A stretch of DNA of 64,000 bases from Chryseobacterium sp. SN22 (GCF_008329705.1 NZ_VTSX01000018.1:1-64000), one strand, 5' to 3'; positions 26,274-33,923 are shown, numbered from the stretch's first letter. The notes: a model not told the origin generated them from the sequence alone. A program made the numbers and translations.

Positions 26274-26693
26274 ATGATTACTATAAAAATCAGACGCGAA
26301 AAAATGAATGCTGTATTTATGAAACACCATTTGAAAGGTCTGCCCTTTGATGCGGTGATTCATCATTTCAGCAAAAAAGATTCAAATGAACATATACATG
26401 ATCATCCATTCAGTTTTACAACTCATATTTTAAAAGGCAGTTATGTTGAACGCATTTATGAGATCCATAAAGATGGAAGCTATACTTCCTCTTTATACCA
26501 TAGAAGCGAAGGAACGTCTCATTTTGTTCCTGCAAATACAATCCATGAGATTATTGAACTTCCAGAGGGGGAATGCTTTACTCTTATAAGACCCGGGGAA
26601 AGAGAGAAGGAGACTTATTTCTATAGATTCGAAGAAGGTAAGGTATTTACTAGAAAATGGAACCAGCGTAAATTTAGGGAATTAATTCGATGA
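26274..26693 (+). CDS. Cupin-like protein (139 aa)
   Basis: NEHIHDHPFSFTTHILKGSY (about 38-57) gives a cupin-type His cluster for metal, and a later His in HFVPANTIHEIIELPEG completes the barrel pattern. Single-domain cupins bind metals or small ligands; the substrate here is unknown. An alternative start is the ATG at 26304. Confidence 0.65.
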   Translation: MITIKIRREKMNAVFMKHHLKGLPFDAVIHHFSKKDSNEHIHDHPFSFTTHILKGSYVERIYEIHKDGSYTSSLYHRSEGTSHFVPANTIHEIIELPEGECFTLIRPGEREKETYFYRFEEGKVFTRKWNQRKFRELIR

Positions 26694-26726
26694 ATGAAAC
26701 AGATTATTAATCTGAACCAATAAATA

Positions 26727-27032
26727 ATGAAAGGTAAATACTTTGTTATCGTACGTTTTGAAATAGAAGTAAAGGATTTTGAAATCCTTTACTCGCTTAT
26801 TAAAAGCTTTTTTAAAGAAGAAGTCAGTGTAACTCCGGGCTTTATATCTTCTCGTATTCTTAGCACCGAAGATAAATCCAGGCTAATTAATTACGCAGTT
26901 TGGGAATCGAAAGACGCATTTGAAAAGTTTGCTAAAGAAATTGTACCAAAATCCAAAATTTCAAAAAAAATTGCCTTCTTTAATCCGAGCAGGGAAACTT
27001 TTTACGAAGTAGAATATCTTAGCAATGCGTAG
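26727..27032 (+). CDS. ABM-fold protein, putative quinol monooxygenase-like (101 aa)
   Basis: The pattern YFVIVRFEIEVKDFEILYSL ... TPGFISSRILSTEDKSRLIN ... YAVWESKDAFEKFAKE fits the dimeric alpha-beta barrel of antibiotic-biosynthesis-monooxygenase-like proteins. It follows the cupin gene by 33 bases and probably shares its transcript. Confidence 0.65.
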   Translation: MKGKYFVIVRFEIEVKDFEILYSLIKSFFKEEVSVTPGFISSRILSTEDKSRLINYAVWESKDAFEKFAKEIVPKSKISKKIAFFNPSRETFYEVEYLSNA

Positions 27033-27117
27033 ATCTTCAGGATATTCCATAGATATAATTAAAAGTAATTTTTTTTCTTAACTTAAAAGAAATAGTGTCA
27101 TAAGAGAAATAGAGTTA

Positions 27118-27131
27118 TCCCAAAAAACAAT
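27118..27131 (+). repeat. Junction motif, instance 16
   Basis: TCCCAAAAAACAAT, two mismatches, at the start of the region before copy 5. Confidence 0.5.
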
Positions 27132-27167
27132 GATAACCAATTGACCAACCTATAAATATTTTTGTGA

Positions 27168-27222
27168 AAACCTAAAGAAAACTTATACGCAAACGGTAAT
27201 TTATATTACGTCAGCTTTATAA
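27168..27222 (+). pseudogene. 3' remnant of a seventh 181-residue gene
   Basis: The plus strand reads TYTQTVIYITSAL and stop (27181-27222), against TYTQTVTYTATAL in the intact proteins. It lies about 195 bases upstream of copy 5, in the same orientation, and has lost everything before the last strand. Confidence 0.7.
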
Positions 27223-27245
27223 TAGAAATAACAGTACTTTATATA

Positions 27246-27363
27246 CGCCCTCAATACTTTCTAAGTGTTGGGGGCTTTTCTATTAACTTATACGTGTAGT
27301 TATTTTACTACACGAACTTCCATGTTCCACTACAAAGAAAATTTTACCGCCGCCGTAGATTTG
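27246..27363 (+). promoter_or_regulatory. Control region of 181-residue gene copy 5
   Basis: Hairpin 27246-27279, extended palindrome CGTGTAGT-TATTTT-ACTACACG (27293-27314), and -7 element TAGATTTG (27356-27363). Confidence 0.65.
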
Positions 27364-27416
27364 TAATGTCAAAAGAGGACAATTAATCAAGAATAAAAAA
27401 TAAAAATAATACGGTC

Positions 27417-27962
27417 ATGATAAAACAATTCGCCATCGCAGCCTTAACCATCGGAGCCTTCATTTTAGGAACCAACAATGCCAAGGCTCAGAATACGACC
27501 GCAACCACAACGGTAAACATTACCTTAAATGATGTCATCTCGATCGATGCGGGAAGCACGGCCATCGGGAACACGGTTGACTTCAACTATGCTACGGCAG
27601 CGGATTACAACTCTGATCAGACGGTTACCAAAGCCAACTCTCTGAAAGTGACTTCTACAAAGAACTTCAATGTAAAAGTAAAAGCAGGGGGTGCCAATTT
27701 CATGAACGGAACCAACCTGATCCCTGTCAATGTTCTGACCATTAAAGCTGCTACCGCTGCCGGGACAATGGGCGGAACAAAAAGTGCCGTCGTTTTATCG
27801 GCAACGGACCAGACTTTAGTATCAAACGCTCCGCTTGGAAGTGCCTTAACCCTGAACCTGGACTACACGATTCCGGCAGCGAAATCATCGTCTTCCGATA
27901 TCTTAGGGAAACCGGCCGGAACCTACACGCAGACCGTAACGTATACAGCAACCGCTTTATAA
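27417..27962 (+). CDS. Exported 181-residue beta-rich protein, copy 5
   Basis: Nearly identical to copy 4 but with A115, as in copy 1. Signal peptide 1-24. The 3' flank is of the copy 3/4 type. The mixing of residue 115 with flank type suggests exchange among copies. Confidence 0.85.
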   Translation: MIKQFAIAALTIGAFILGTNNAKAQNTTATTTVNITLNDVISIDAGSTAIGNTVDFNYATAADYNSDQTVTKANSLKVTSTKNFNVKVKAGGANFMNGTNLIPVNVLTIKAATAAGTMGGTKSAVVLSATDQTLVSNAPLGSALTLNLDYTIPAAKSSSSDILGKPAGTYTQTVTYTATAL

Positions 27963-28002
27963 ATAAAAATTTTTCATATTAATATTTTGTGATTTGGTGT
28001 TT

Positions 28003-28034
28003 CGAAGGCTTCCTGCAGGAGGCCTTCGATTTTG
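28003..28034 (+). terminator. Rho-independent terminator of copy 5
   Basis: CGAAGGC / GCCTTCG stem around TCCTGCAGGA followed by ATTTTG. Confidence 0.85.
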
Positions 28035-28196
28035 TATGGATTGATACCGGTATAGAGAACATTCAAAATCCGGGAATAAGTACCGGTCAGCGGTAAGGCA
28101 GAATTTATGTTTTGGACATTTAAACCTGATTTATGCATCACACCGGACTTTCAGTAAATTATTAAGCTGTTTTATATCTTTGTTAAAGTGATCAAA

Positions 28197-28210
28197 TCTC
28201 AAAAAACGAT
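28197..28210 (+). repeat. Junction motif, instance 17 (exact consensus)
   Basis: TCTCAAAAAACGAT at the end of the copy 5 downstream block, before the OYE/EthD/HxlR module. Confidence 0.7.
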
Positions 28211-28339
28211 ACTAATTTTGTTTTCAATAACTGCTTGTTTATAACAGGTTAAAGAAGAGAGAAGGGTGAAAAGAAAAATTTAATTATTTCTTTTCAGCCC
28301 TTTCTCCTTTGTGTTTGGTTTTCAAGAGGGTATTAATAT

Positions 28340-29452
28340 TTAACTTTTATATCTTTCTAACCAATAAGCATAAGAAGTAGGCATTACCCATGATGGTTTA
28401 GGCAACCCTAATTTTACTGCAGCATGGTATGTCCAATGGGGGTTGGCTAAATGGGCGTGTCCGATCATTACCAAATCTAAATTTTCGTTCCGTACAGCAT
28501 TTTCAGCTAAATCGGGTTTTCCAAATCCCCATGCCGAGGCCACAGGAAGCCCGGTTTCTTTGCGGATACGTTTAGCAACCGGTGCCATAAAAGCGGGTCC
28601 CCAAGGAATATTTGTTTCTGCAATGGTAAATCCTATACTCACATTTAAAAGATCCAATCCGATAATTTTAAATTCTTTGATCAATTCAATAGCTTCCTTC
28701 ATGGTCTGCTCATCGTTACCGTCAAATTCGAGCACTCCAAATCTTGCAGTTAATGGCAAATGGTCAGGCCAAACATCTCGAACAGCCTGCAGGATTTCCA
28801 ATAAAAACCGGCTGCGCCGCTTTGCGTCACCACCGTACGCGTCCGTACGTGTATTGGAATGGGATGAAAAATAACTTTGCGCCAAATAACCATGGGCAAA
28901 ATGTAGTTCAAGCCACTCATACCCTGCCTTCAGGCTGCGTTGGGCACCATTCGTGAAATCTGCTTTTACACGCTGGATATCGTCTATTGACATTTCTTTG
29001 GGAATCTTAGGAAGGCTTCCACCAAAAGGAATAGCCGACGGGGCAATGGTCTGCCAACTTTTTGCATCTCCATCCGGGATATGGTCGTCGCCCTCCCAGG
29101 GGATATTGGAACTGGCTTTCCGGCCCGCATGGGCGATCTGTATACCCGGAACGGCCCCTGCTTTTTTTATGGCCTGGGCTATATTTTTGTGATTTGCCAT
29201 CTGCTCATCGTTCCAAATGCCCAGGCATCCGGGTGTAATCCGCCCTTCCGGAGATACAGCAGTAGCCTCTACAATGACAAGTCCGGCGCCACCACGGGCC
29301 AACTGGGCATAATGGATAATATGCCAGTCATTGGGGTTACCGTCCGTTGCCGTGTACTGGCACATGGGCGGAACGGCAATCCTGTTACGAAGTTCTATAT
29401 CTTTTAATTTAAAAGGGGTAAATAATTTTGGCAGGATATTATGATCTTTCAT
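28340..29452 (-). CDS. NADH:flavin oxidoreductase, Old Yellow Enzyme family (370 aa)
   Basis: An FMN-dependent ene-reductase of the YqjM/XenA-like class. Signs are LFTPFKLKDIELRNRIAVPP at the N-terminus, Cys31 in PPMCQY (the class-specific FMN-tuning cysteine), QIAHAGRKAS, the active-site stretch ELHFAHGYLAQSYFSSHSN, RFGVLEFDG and the C-terminal phosphate-binding LVMIGHAHLANPHW. Length is normal. It would reduce activated C=C bonds of electrophiles. Together with an EthD-like gene it lies opposite an HxlR regulator. Confidence 0.93.
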   Translation of the reverse strand: MKDHNILPKLFTPFKLKDIELRNRIAVPPMCQYTATDGNPNDWHIIHYAQLARGGAGLVIVEATAVSPEGRITPGCLGIWNDEQMANHKNIAQAIKKAGAVPGIQIAHAGRKASSNIPWEGDDHIPDGDAKSWQTIAPSAIPFGGSLPKIPKEMSIDDIQRVKADFTNGAQRSLKAGYEWLELHFAHGYLAQSYFSSHSNTRTDAYGGDAKRRSRFLLEILQAVRDVWPDHLPLTARFGVLEFDGNDEQTMKEAIELIKEFKIIGLDLLNVSIGFTIAETNIPWGPAFMAPVAKRIRKETGLPVASAWGFGKPDLAENAVRNENLDLVMIGHAHLANPHWTYHAAVKLGLPKPSWVMPTSYAYWLERYKS

Positions 29453-29647
29453 TTTCTATAGGTCTGAAGGCGTCAGGTCTCGCTTCCCGGAGATTTTTAT
29501 TGTATTTTCCCGATTCTTTTTTCATTCATCTCAAATCGAAAACAGGGGGTGACCGAGCTAATTATTTTCTGGTTTAATTCGTTATCTTGTCAATGAGTAA
29601 CGCACATCTGGCCGATAGCAGATGTGCGCTATTAATAAAGCGGTCAG

Positions 29648-29992
29648 TTATGTACCGCTTTTAACGACAGTTTCCTTGTTTGCCATTGCAATATAGTTTA
29701 CCGTGTCAAAGAAATTGGGCTCATCGGGATGAACCTTTGTTAGATAATTTTCTGAATTGAAGAAGGTGTTGAAATCCTCAAACGAATCAAACGAAATTTC
29801 CACAACGGCATCATACAGCGGCTTGGGGAAACCTTCTGCAACGATAGGATGGTTTACTACATACTTTCTGACATAAAGCTCTGTCTCCGGAATGGAACAG
29901 AATAAAGGTGCGTGTATGTTTTTGTGGTAATCTATAAATTCTTCAAGACTCATACCGGGTAACTTCTGTACCAAAAACGTAAATTTGATCAT
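29648..29992 (-). CDS. EthD-domain protein (about 114 aa)
   Basis: MIKFTFLVQKLPGMSLEEFI ... YHKNIHAPLFCSIPETELYV is the EthD ferredoxin-like dimeric barrel. I prefer the internal ATG (29992) because conservation starts there; an upstream ATG would extend it to 30019. Family members accompany degradative oxidoreductases. It is probably transcribed leftwards with the OYE gene from the divergent promoter region. Confidence 0.8.
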   Translation of the reverse strand: MIKFTFLVQKLPGMSLEEFIDYHKNIHAPLFCSIPETELYVRKYVVNHPIVAEGFPKPLYDAVVEISFDSFEDFNTFFNSENYLTKVHPDEPNFFDTVNYIAMANKETVVKSGT

Positions 29993-30050
29993 TATTTCTT
30001 TATTTATAATCTGATGCAATATTATTGTATTATGAGAGGCAAGTCAATTA

Positions 30051-30066
30051 CGCACAAATTTGTGCG
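30051..30066. promoter_or_regulatory. Perfect 16-bp palindrome, candidate HxlR operator
   Basis: CGCACAAATTTGTGCG lies in the gap between the divergent EthD and HxlR genes, where an autoregulating HxlR dimer would bind. Confidence 0.65.
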
Positions 30067-30095
30067 GATAATATTTATAATTTATTAACCGATTT

Positions 30096-30446
30096 ATGTA
30101 CAAAAAGAAAATTCCTGTCAGAACCGAATGCGGACTGCATCTATTTAAAGAATTTTTGAGTGGAAAATGGAAATTGATGCTGCTGTTTTATATCTCAGAA
30201 GGCATTATACGGCCCGGCGCCCTGCAAAAGAAAATATCCGCAGACCGGAGGGTGATGACCAGGCAATTGGATGAGCTGCTACAGGATGGTTTCATTACAA
30301 AAAGTTCATACGAAACGAAAATTCCTAAAGTTGAATATCAGTTAACACCTCTTGGGAAAAGTCTGTTGCCCTTGATCATGAGCCTGGAGAAGTGGGGCGA
30401 AAGTAACAGGGCCGTTTTAGAGGTTGCGCTTACCGGAAAACAATAA
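30096..30446 (+). CDS. HxlR-family winged-helix regulator (116 aa)
   Basis: ECGLHLFKEFLSGKWKLMLL opens the domain, followed by RPGALQKKISADRRVMTRQL and wing VEYQLTPLGKSL. The Cys near residue 11 is at the position used by electrophile sensors of this family. Likely target: the divergent EthD/OYE genes. Its stop overlaps the next start (TAATG). Confidence 0.88.
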   Translation: MYKKKIPVRTECGLHLFKEFLSGKWKLMLLFYISEGIIRPGALQKKISADRRVMTRQLDELLQDGFITKSSYETKIPKVEYQLTPLGKSLLPLIMSLEKWGESNRAVLEVALTGKQ

Positions 30447-30820
30447 TGAAAAATTTTATTCGGTGGATTTCGATCATTTCTTATTTATTAATCATTTTGG
30501 CAGGATGGATGAGTGGAATCCCATTTATAATATGGTTGATATTTACAGCCTTTGATTTCGGAAATATTGACCAATTGTTTGCAATATTTGGACTTGTGGG
30601 AATCATTTTAAACCTAACTAAGTGGAAAACCAGTACTCATATTACTATCTTAAGTTTCATACTTATGTTATCACCAATCATTAGCAGGTTACTCCAGGTT
30701 CCTATTGAAATGTTCGATTATTTAGCATTTCAAATTCCTCTGACGGTTTTTATAGTAACCTATTTAATTTATATAATAATTAATGCAAGAAAGAAGACTG
30801 TTGGGCAGGATTTGCAATAA
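30446..30820 (+). CDS. Predicted four-helix membrane protein (124 aa)
   Basis: Four hydrophobic segments (about 8-30, 42-58, 65-85, 95-112) separated by short loops, with a lysine/arginine tail (NARKKTVGQDLQ). It is translationally coupled to the HxlR gene by a one-base overlap. Function unknown. Confidence 0.65.
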   Translation: MKNFIRWISIISYLLIILAGWMSGIPFIIWLIFTAFDFGNIDQLFAIFGLVGIILNLTKWKTSTHITILSFILMLSPIISRLLQVPIEMFDYLAFQIPLTVFIVTYLIYIIINARKKTVGQDLQ

Positions 30821-30857
30821 GTGGTGATAAATAGAACGTTAGCAGCAGCTTCGTAAA

Positions 30858-30871
30858 TCTCAAAAAACAAT
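30858..30871 (+). repeat. Junction motif, instance 18
   Basis: TCTCAAAAAACAAT, one mismatch, between the OYE/HxlR module and the SnoaL/AraC module. Confidence 0.6.
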
Positions 30872-30977
30872 TGTTTTGGTTTCATGAAAAGTTTGAAAGA
30901 GAGTCTCAAGCTTCAAATGGATTGATTTTTGAAAGTTCGCGTTTGATTTTTTATAATCTCGGGGGCTGTCTTGAAAC

Positions 30978-30985
30978 TAATTTTG
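30978..30985 (+). promoter_or_regulatory. Candidate -7 element of the SnoaL-like gene
   Basis: TAATTTTG, 43 bases before the ATG at 31029. Confidence 0.45.
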
Positions 30986-31028
30986 TATCAGAAATTTTTT
31001 AAAAAAAATCAATACAAAACTTAACGTT

Positions 31029-31472
31029 ATGAATACACAGGAACAAATCAGAAATGCGGCACAAGCAACATTTAAAAACCATTTAGACTTTTTATCTTCA
31101 GGGCAGATCGATAAGTGGGTAGATCTTTTTGATGAAAACGGAATTCTTGAATTTCCCTATGGACCTGCAGATTTTCCGGGTCTGGTAAAAGGAAAAGCAG
31201 AACTGTATGAATACATGCAGAATTTTCCAAAACATTTTTCGGTCAGTTTTGAAAATCTGCATTTTCATGCGACTGAAAGTCCAAATTTGGTTATTGCCGA
31301 ATTTACAAGCAACGGAAGAGCCGTCAGTACCGATAAACCTTACAATCAGAGGTATATTTCTGTGGTTACAACCAATGATGATGGCGAAATTCTCAAGTAT
31401 GTGGATTTCTGGAATCCGATGGTCGCTCTGGAAGCCATCAATGCGCCGCTAAGCAATTTTGTGAATCAGTAA
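31029..31472 (+). CDS. SnoaL-like (NTF2-fold) protein (147 aa)
   Basis: NHLDFLSSGQIDKWVDLFDE, then GILEFPYGP and VKGKAELYEYMQNFP, is the SnoaL pattern of a small cone-shaped barrel. A second half ends YISVVTTNDDGEILKYVDFW NP. The ligand or reaction is unknown. A divergent-looking AraC regulator follows 91 bases downstream on the same strand. Confidence 0.8.
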   Translation: MNTQEQIRNAAQATFKNHLDFLSSGQIDKWVDLFDENGILEFPYGPADFPGLVKGKAELYEYMQNFPKHFSVSFENLHFHATESPNLVIAEFTSNGRAVSTDKPYNQRYISVVTTNDDGEILKYVDFWNPMVALEAINAPLSNFVNQ

Positions 31473-31553
31473 AAACAGAAGCCATGATCATAAAAGATGA
31501 TGGCTCTTCCTTTAATTTTCGTCTGTTTTAGACGATTTATTATTCATTTATAC

Positions 31554-31561
31554 TACATTTG
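31554..31561 (+). promoter_or_regulatory. Candidate -7 element of the AraC gene
   Basis: TACATTTG fits TAnnTTTG and ends two bases before the ATG at 31564, so transcription would start inside or after that codon. Confidence 0.5.
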
Positions 31562-31563
31562 TT

Positions 31564-32535
31564 ATGCTCGAAAAAATAAAGAAATATTTCAAAAATATGG
31601 TCATGGCAAAACCTGAGACACTTGAAGAATTTTATGCTAACCGTCCTTTTCTGAAAACCTATGATTTGTCAGATAATCAGGAGCATTTCAATATTTTGAG
31701 CATCGAAAAGCAGAAGCAGATGGAAGGCAATGCGGCTGTTTCTTTCCGAAGGAAAAACTATTTTAAGATATGCCTGGTTTCCGGTAACAGCAAGATTCAT
31801 TACGCCGATAAAAGCTTTGAGATCCTCAAGCACGGCCTCCTGTTTGCCAATCCGATGATCCCTTACGATTGGGAAGCTATTTCCGGCGAGCAGACGGGTT
31901 ACAGCTGTATTTTTACGGAATCGTTTGCCGAAGGTTTTGGCAATGTGAAAAAATATCCTTTTTTCCGGCCGGATGGCTATCCTGTTTTTGAAGTGACTGA
32001 AGAAGAAAAAGTAACGTTGGAAAGCATTTTCTTACAAATGCAGAAAGAGCAGTCTTCTGAATTTGATTTCAAAGATGATGCGCTGAAAAATCTGATTTTC
32101 CAGCTTATTTTTACCGCTCTGAAAATGCGTCCGTCAACACAGATCGCAATTGAAAAAGCGAATGCAGCCGGGAGAATCACCTCCCTCTTTATGAATTTAC
32201 TCGAAAGTCAGTTTCCCATCAGCAATACGATGAATGGGATGGCCTTGCGAAGCGCTTCAGATTTTGCAGATCAGATGTCGGTTCATGTGAACCATCTCAA
32301 CAAATCGGTGAAAGAAACCCTGCTGAAAACTACTTCGGAATTGATTGCGGAAAGGATTTTGAAAGAAGCTAAAATTATGTTGCAGCACAGTTCATGGGCG
32401 ATTTCAGAGATTGCGTACAGCTTGGGCTTTGAAGGACCTGCACATTTCAGCTCATTTTTCAGAAAACAGGTTCAGATATCACCGAGCCAGTTTAGAAATG
32501 AAAAATTATTTAAAAAACACCCATTACAATACTGA
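31564..32535 (+). CDS. AraC-family transcriptional regulator (up to 323 aa)
   Basis: The N-terminal cupin-like sensor (RRKNYFKICLVSGNSKIHYA ... ILKHGLLFANPMIPYDWE) is followed by an AraC double HTH (SASDFADQMSVHVNHLNKSV and WAISEIAYSLGFEGPAHFSS, ending ISPSQFR). The apparent promoter touches the first ATG, so the true start may be Met12 or Met14 (31597 or 31603). It probably governs the SnoaL-like gene or a target elsewhere. Confidence 0.88.
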   Translation: MLEKIKKYFKNMVMAKPETLEEFYANRPFLKTYDLSDNQEHFNILSIEKQKQMEGNAAVSFRRKNYFKICLVSGNSKIHYADKSFEILKHGLLFANPMIPYDWEAISGEQTGYSCIFTESFAEGFGNVKKYPFFRPDGYPVFEVTEEEKVTLESIFLQMQKEQSSEFDFKDDALKNLIFQLIFTALKMRPSTQIAIEKANAAGRITSLFMNLLESQFPISNTMNGMALRSASDFADQMSVHVNHLNKSVKETLLKTTSELIAERILKEAKIMLQHSSWAISEIAYSLGFEGPAHFSSFFRKQVQISPSQFRNEKLFKKHPLQY

Positions 32536-32688
32536 TTATTTTTTCTTAGCCTTATTTCCACGCCTAGAATGAAGATACCGGTAAAAGAATCGTTTGGCAC
32601 GGCGCATTAAGACTGTTCATTAGATTTTCAGTCCTCAATTGTACAATTTTGTTTTAAGACAGTGCAAGCCTTTTTTTAATGAAAATAG

Positions 32689-32702
32689 TCTCAAGAAAGG
32701 AT
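32689..32702 (+). repeat. Junction motif, instance 19
   Basis: TCTCAAGAAAGGAT, two mismatches; it begins the 5' block of copy 6, which matches the 5' block of copy 2 for about 60 bases. Confidence 0.6.
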
Positions 32703-32755
32703 GCTTGCTTAGTTATAATAAAAATCAATAGTCAAACAAATTTTATACGACAAAA

Positions 32756-32882
32756 AGCCCTCAATACTTCTAAGTGTTGGGGGCTTTTTCTTTTGAAGCC
32801 AAATGAATCATCCCGTAGTTATTTTACTACATGAACTTCCATGTTCCACTACAAAGAAACTTTTACCGCTGCCGTAGATTTG
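32756..32882 (+). promoter_or_regulatory. Control region of 181-residue gene copy 6
   Basis: Hairpin 32756-32789, shortened palindrome GTAGT-TATTTT-ACTAC (32815-32830), and -7 element TAGATTTG (32875-32882). Confidence 0.65.
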
Positions 32883-32935
32883 TAATGTCAAAAGAGGACA
32901 ACCAAATAAGAATAAAAAAAATAAATAATACGGTC

Positions 32936-33481
32936 ATGATAAAACAATTCGCCATCGCAGCCTTAACCATCGGAGCCTTCATCTTGGGAACCAACAATGC
33001 CAAGGCTCAGAATACGACTGCTACTACAACGGTAAACATTACCTTAAATGATGTCATCTCGATCGATGCGGGAAGTACGGCCATCGGGAATACGGTTGAC
33101 TTCAACTATGCTACGGCAGCGGATTACAACTCTGATCAAACCGTTACCAAAGCTAACTCTTTGAAAGTGACTTCAACGAAGAACTTCAATGTAAAAGTAA
33201 AAGCGGGGGGTGCCAATTTCATGAACGGAACCAACCTGATCCCTGTCAATGTTCTGACCATTAAAGCCGCTGCCGCTTCCGGGACAATGGGCGGAACAAA
33301 AAGCGCGGTTGTTTTATCGGCAACGGATCAGACTTTAGTGTCCAATGCTCCGCTTGGAAGCGCCTTAACCCTGAACCTGGACTACACGATTCCTGCAGCG
33401 AAATCATCATCTTCCGATATTTTAGGGAAACCGGCCGGAACCTACACGCAGACCGTAACATATACTGCGACTGCTTTGTAA
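32936..33481 (+). CDS. Exported 181-residue beta-rich protein, copy 6
   Basis: Start set at 32936 by alignment with the other copies; upstream in-frame codons overlap the promoter. Distinctive residues are A113 and S115. Signal peptide 1-24. Unlike copies 1-5 the conserved terminator and 3' flank are missing: sequence diverges right after the stop codon, which marks the right end of the array. Confidence 0.85.
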   Translation: MIKQFAIAALTIGAFILGTNNAKAQNTTATTTVNITLNDVISIDAGSTAIGNTVDFNYATAADYNSDQTVTKANSLKVTSTKNFNVKVKAGGANFMNGTNLIPVNVLTIKAAAASGTMGGTKSAVVLSATDQTLVSNAPLGSALTLNLDYTIPAAKSSSSDILGKPAGTYTQTVTYTATAL

Positions 33482-33499
33482 TAAACCTTATTACCTCAC

Positions 33500-33923
33500 T
33501 GAATGCTCACAGCTGTAACTTTAAACATCAGATTAAACCTATCCGGACCCTTGTGGTAAATACCGCTCAGAAAGTAGTTGACGTAGGCTATGTAACCAAA
33601 AATGACTGTGTAAAGGGGGATCTTCTGTTAATGCTGATCACTTGAACATTACAGGAAGATTTCAGGTAAAATACAAGTGTCAATGCTGCTTTACAGAACG
33701 GGGTTAAAACATCCGGGCTAATACGATTCAGATCAGGGCAACGGCAGGATCAGAGCTTATTACAGGTGCTCAGTATACACAGAACACCCGGTGGTCAGTT
33801 AACGAAACAACATTGGTTATTTCAGCAGTAGGAGGGATAGATGAAATTAGCGTTGAATACAAAGGTGCCGGCGCTTACTTAGACAACTGTATTGCAGGCC
33901 AGCCGTATACACAACAGAATTAA
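33500..33923 (+). pseudogene. Decayed exported or repeat-type protein gene
   Basis: Protein-like pieces in different frames: TAQKVVDVGYVTKNDCVKGD, then a later frame QIRATAGSELITGAQYTQNT RWSVNETTLVISAVGGIDEI and a C-terminus GAGAYLDNCIAGQPYTQQN with stop at 33921-33923. Several frameshifts separate them. The family is not recognised; its Thr/Val-rich style resembles surface proteins. Confidence 0.55.

Noticed and set aside
4711..32702. Classical integron cassette array with attC sites
   Set aside because: The repeated junctions are short direct motifs, not folded attC sites with R''/L''/L'/R' boxes. Genes face both directions, and there is no integron integrase. The layout only resembles an integron in spirit.
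32831..32935. Extended N-terminus for copy 6 of the 181-residue protein
   Set aside because: The extra codons cover the conserved palindrome and promoter, and the other five copies start at the equivalent of 32936.
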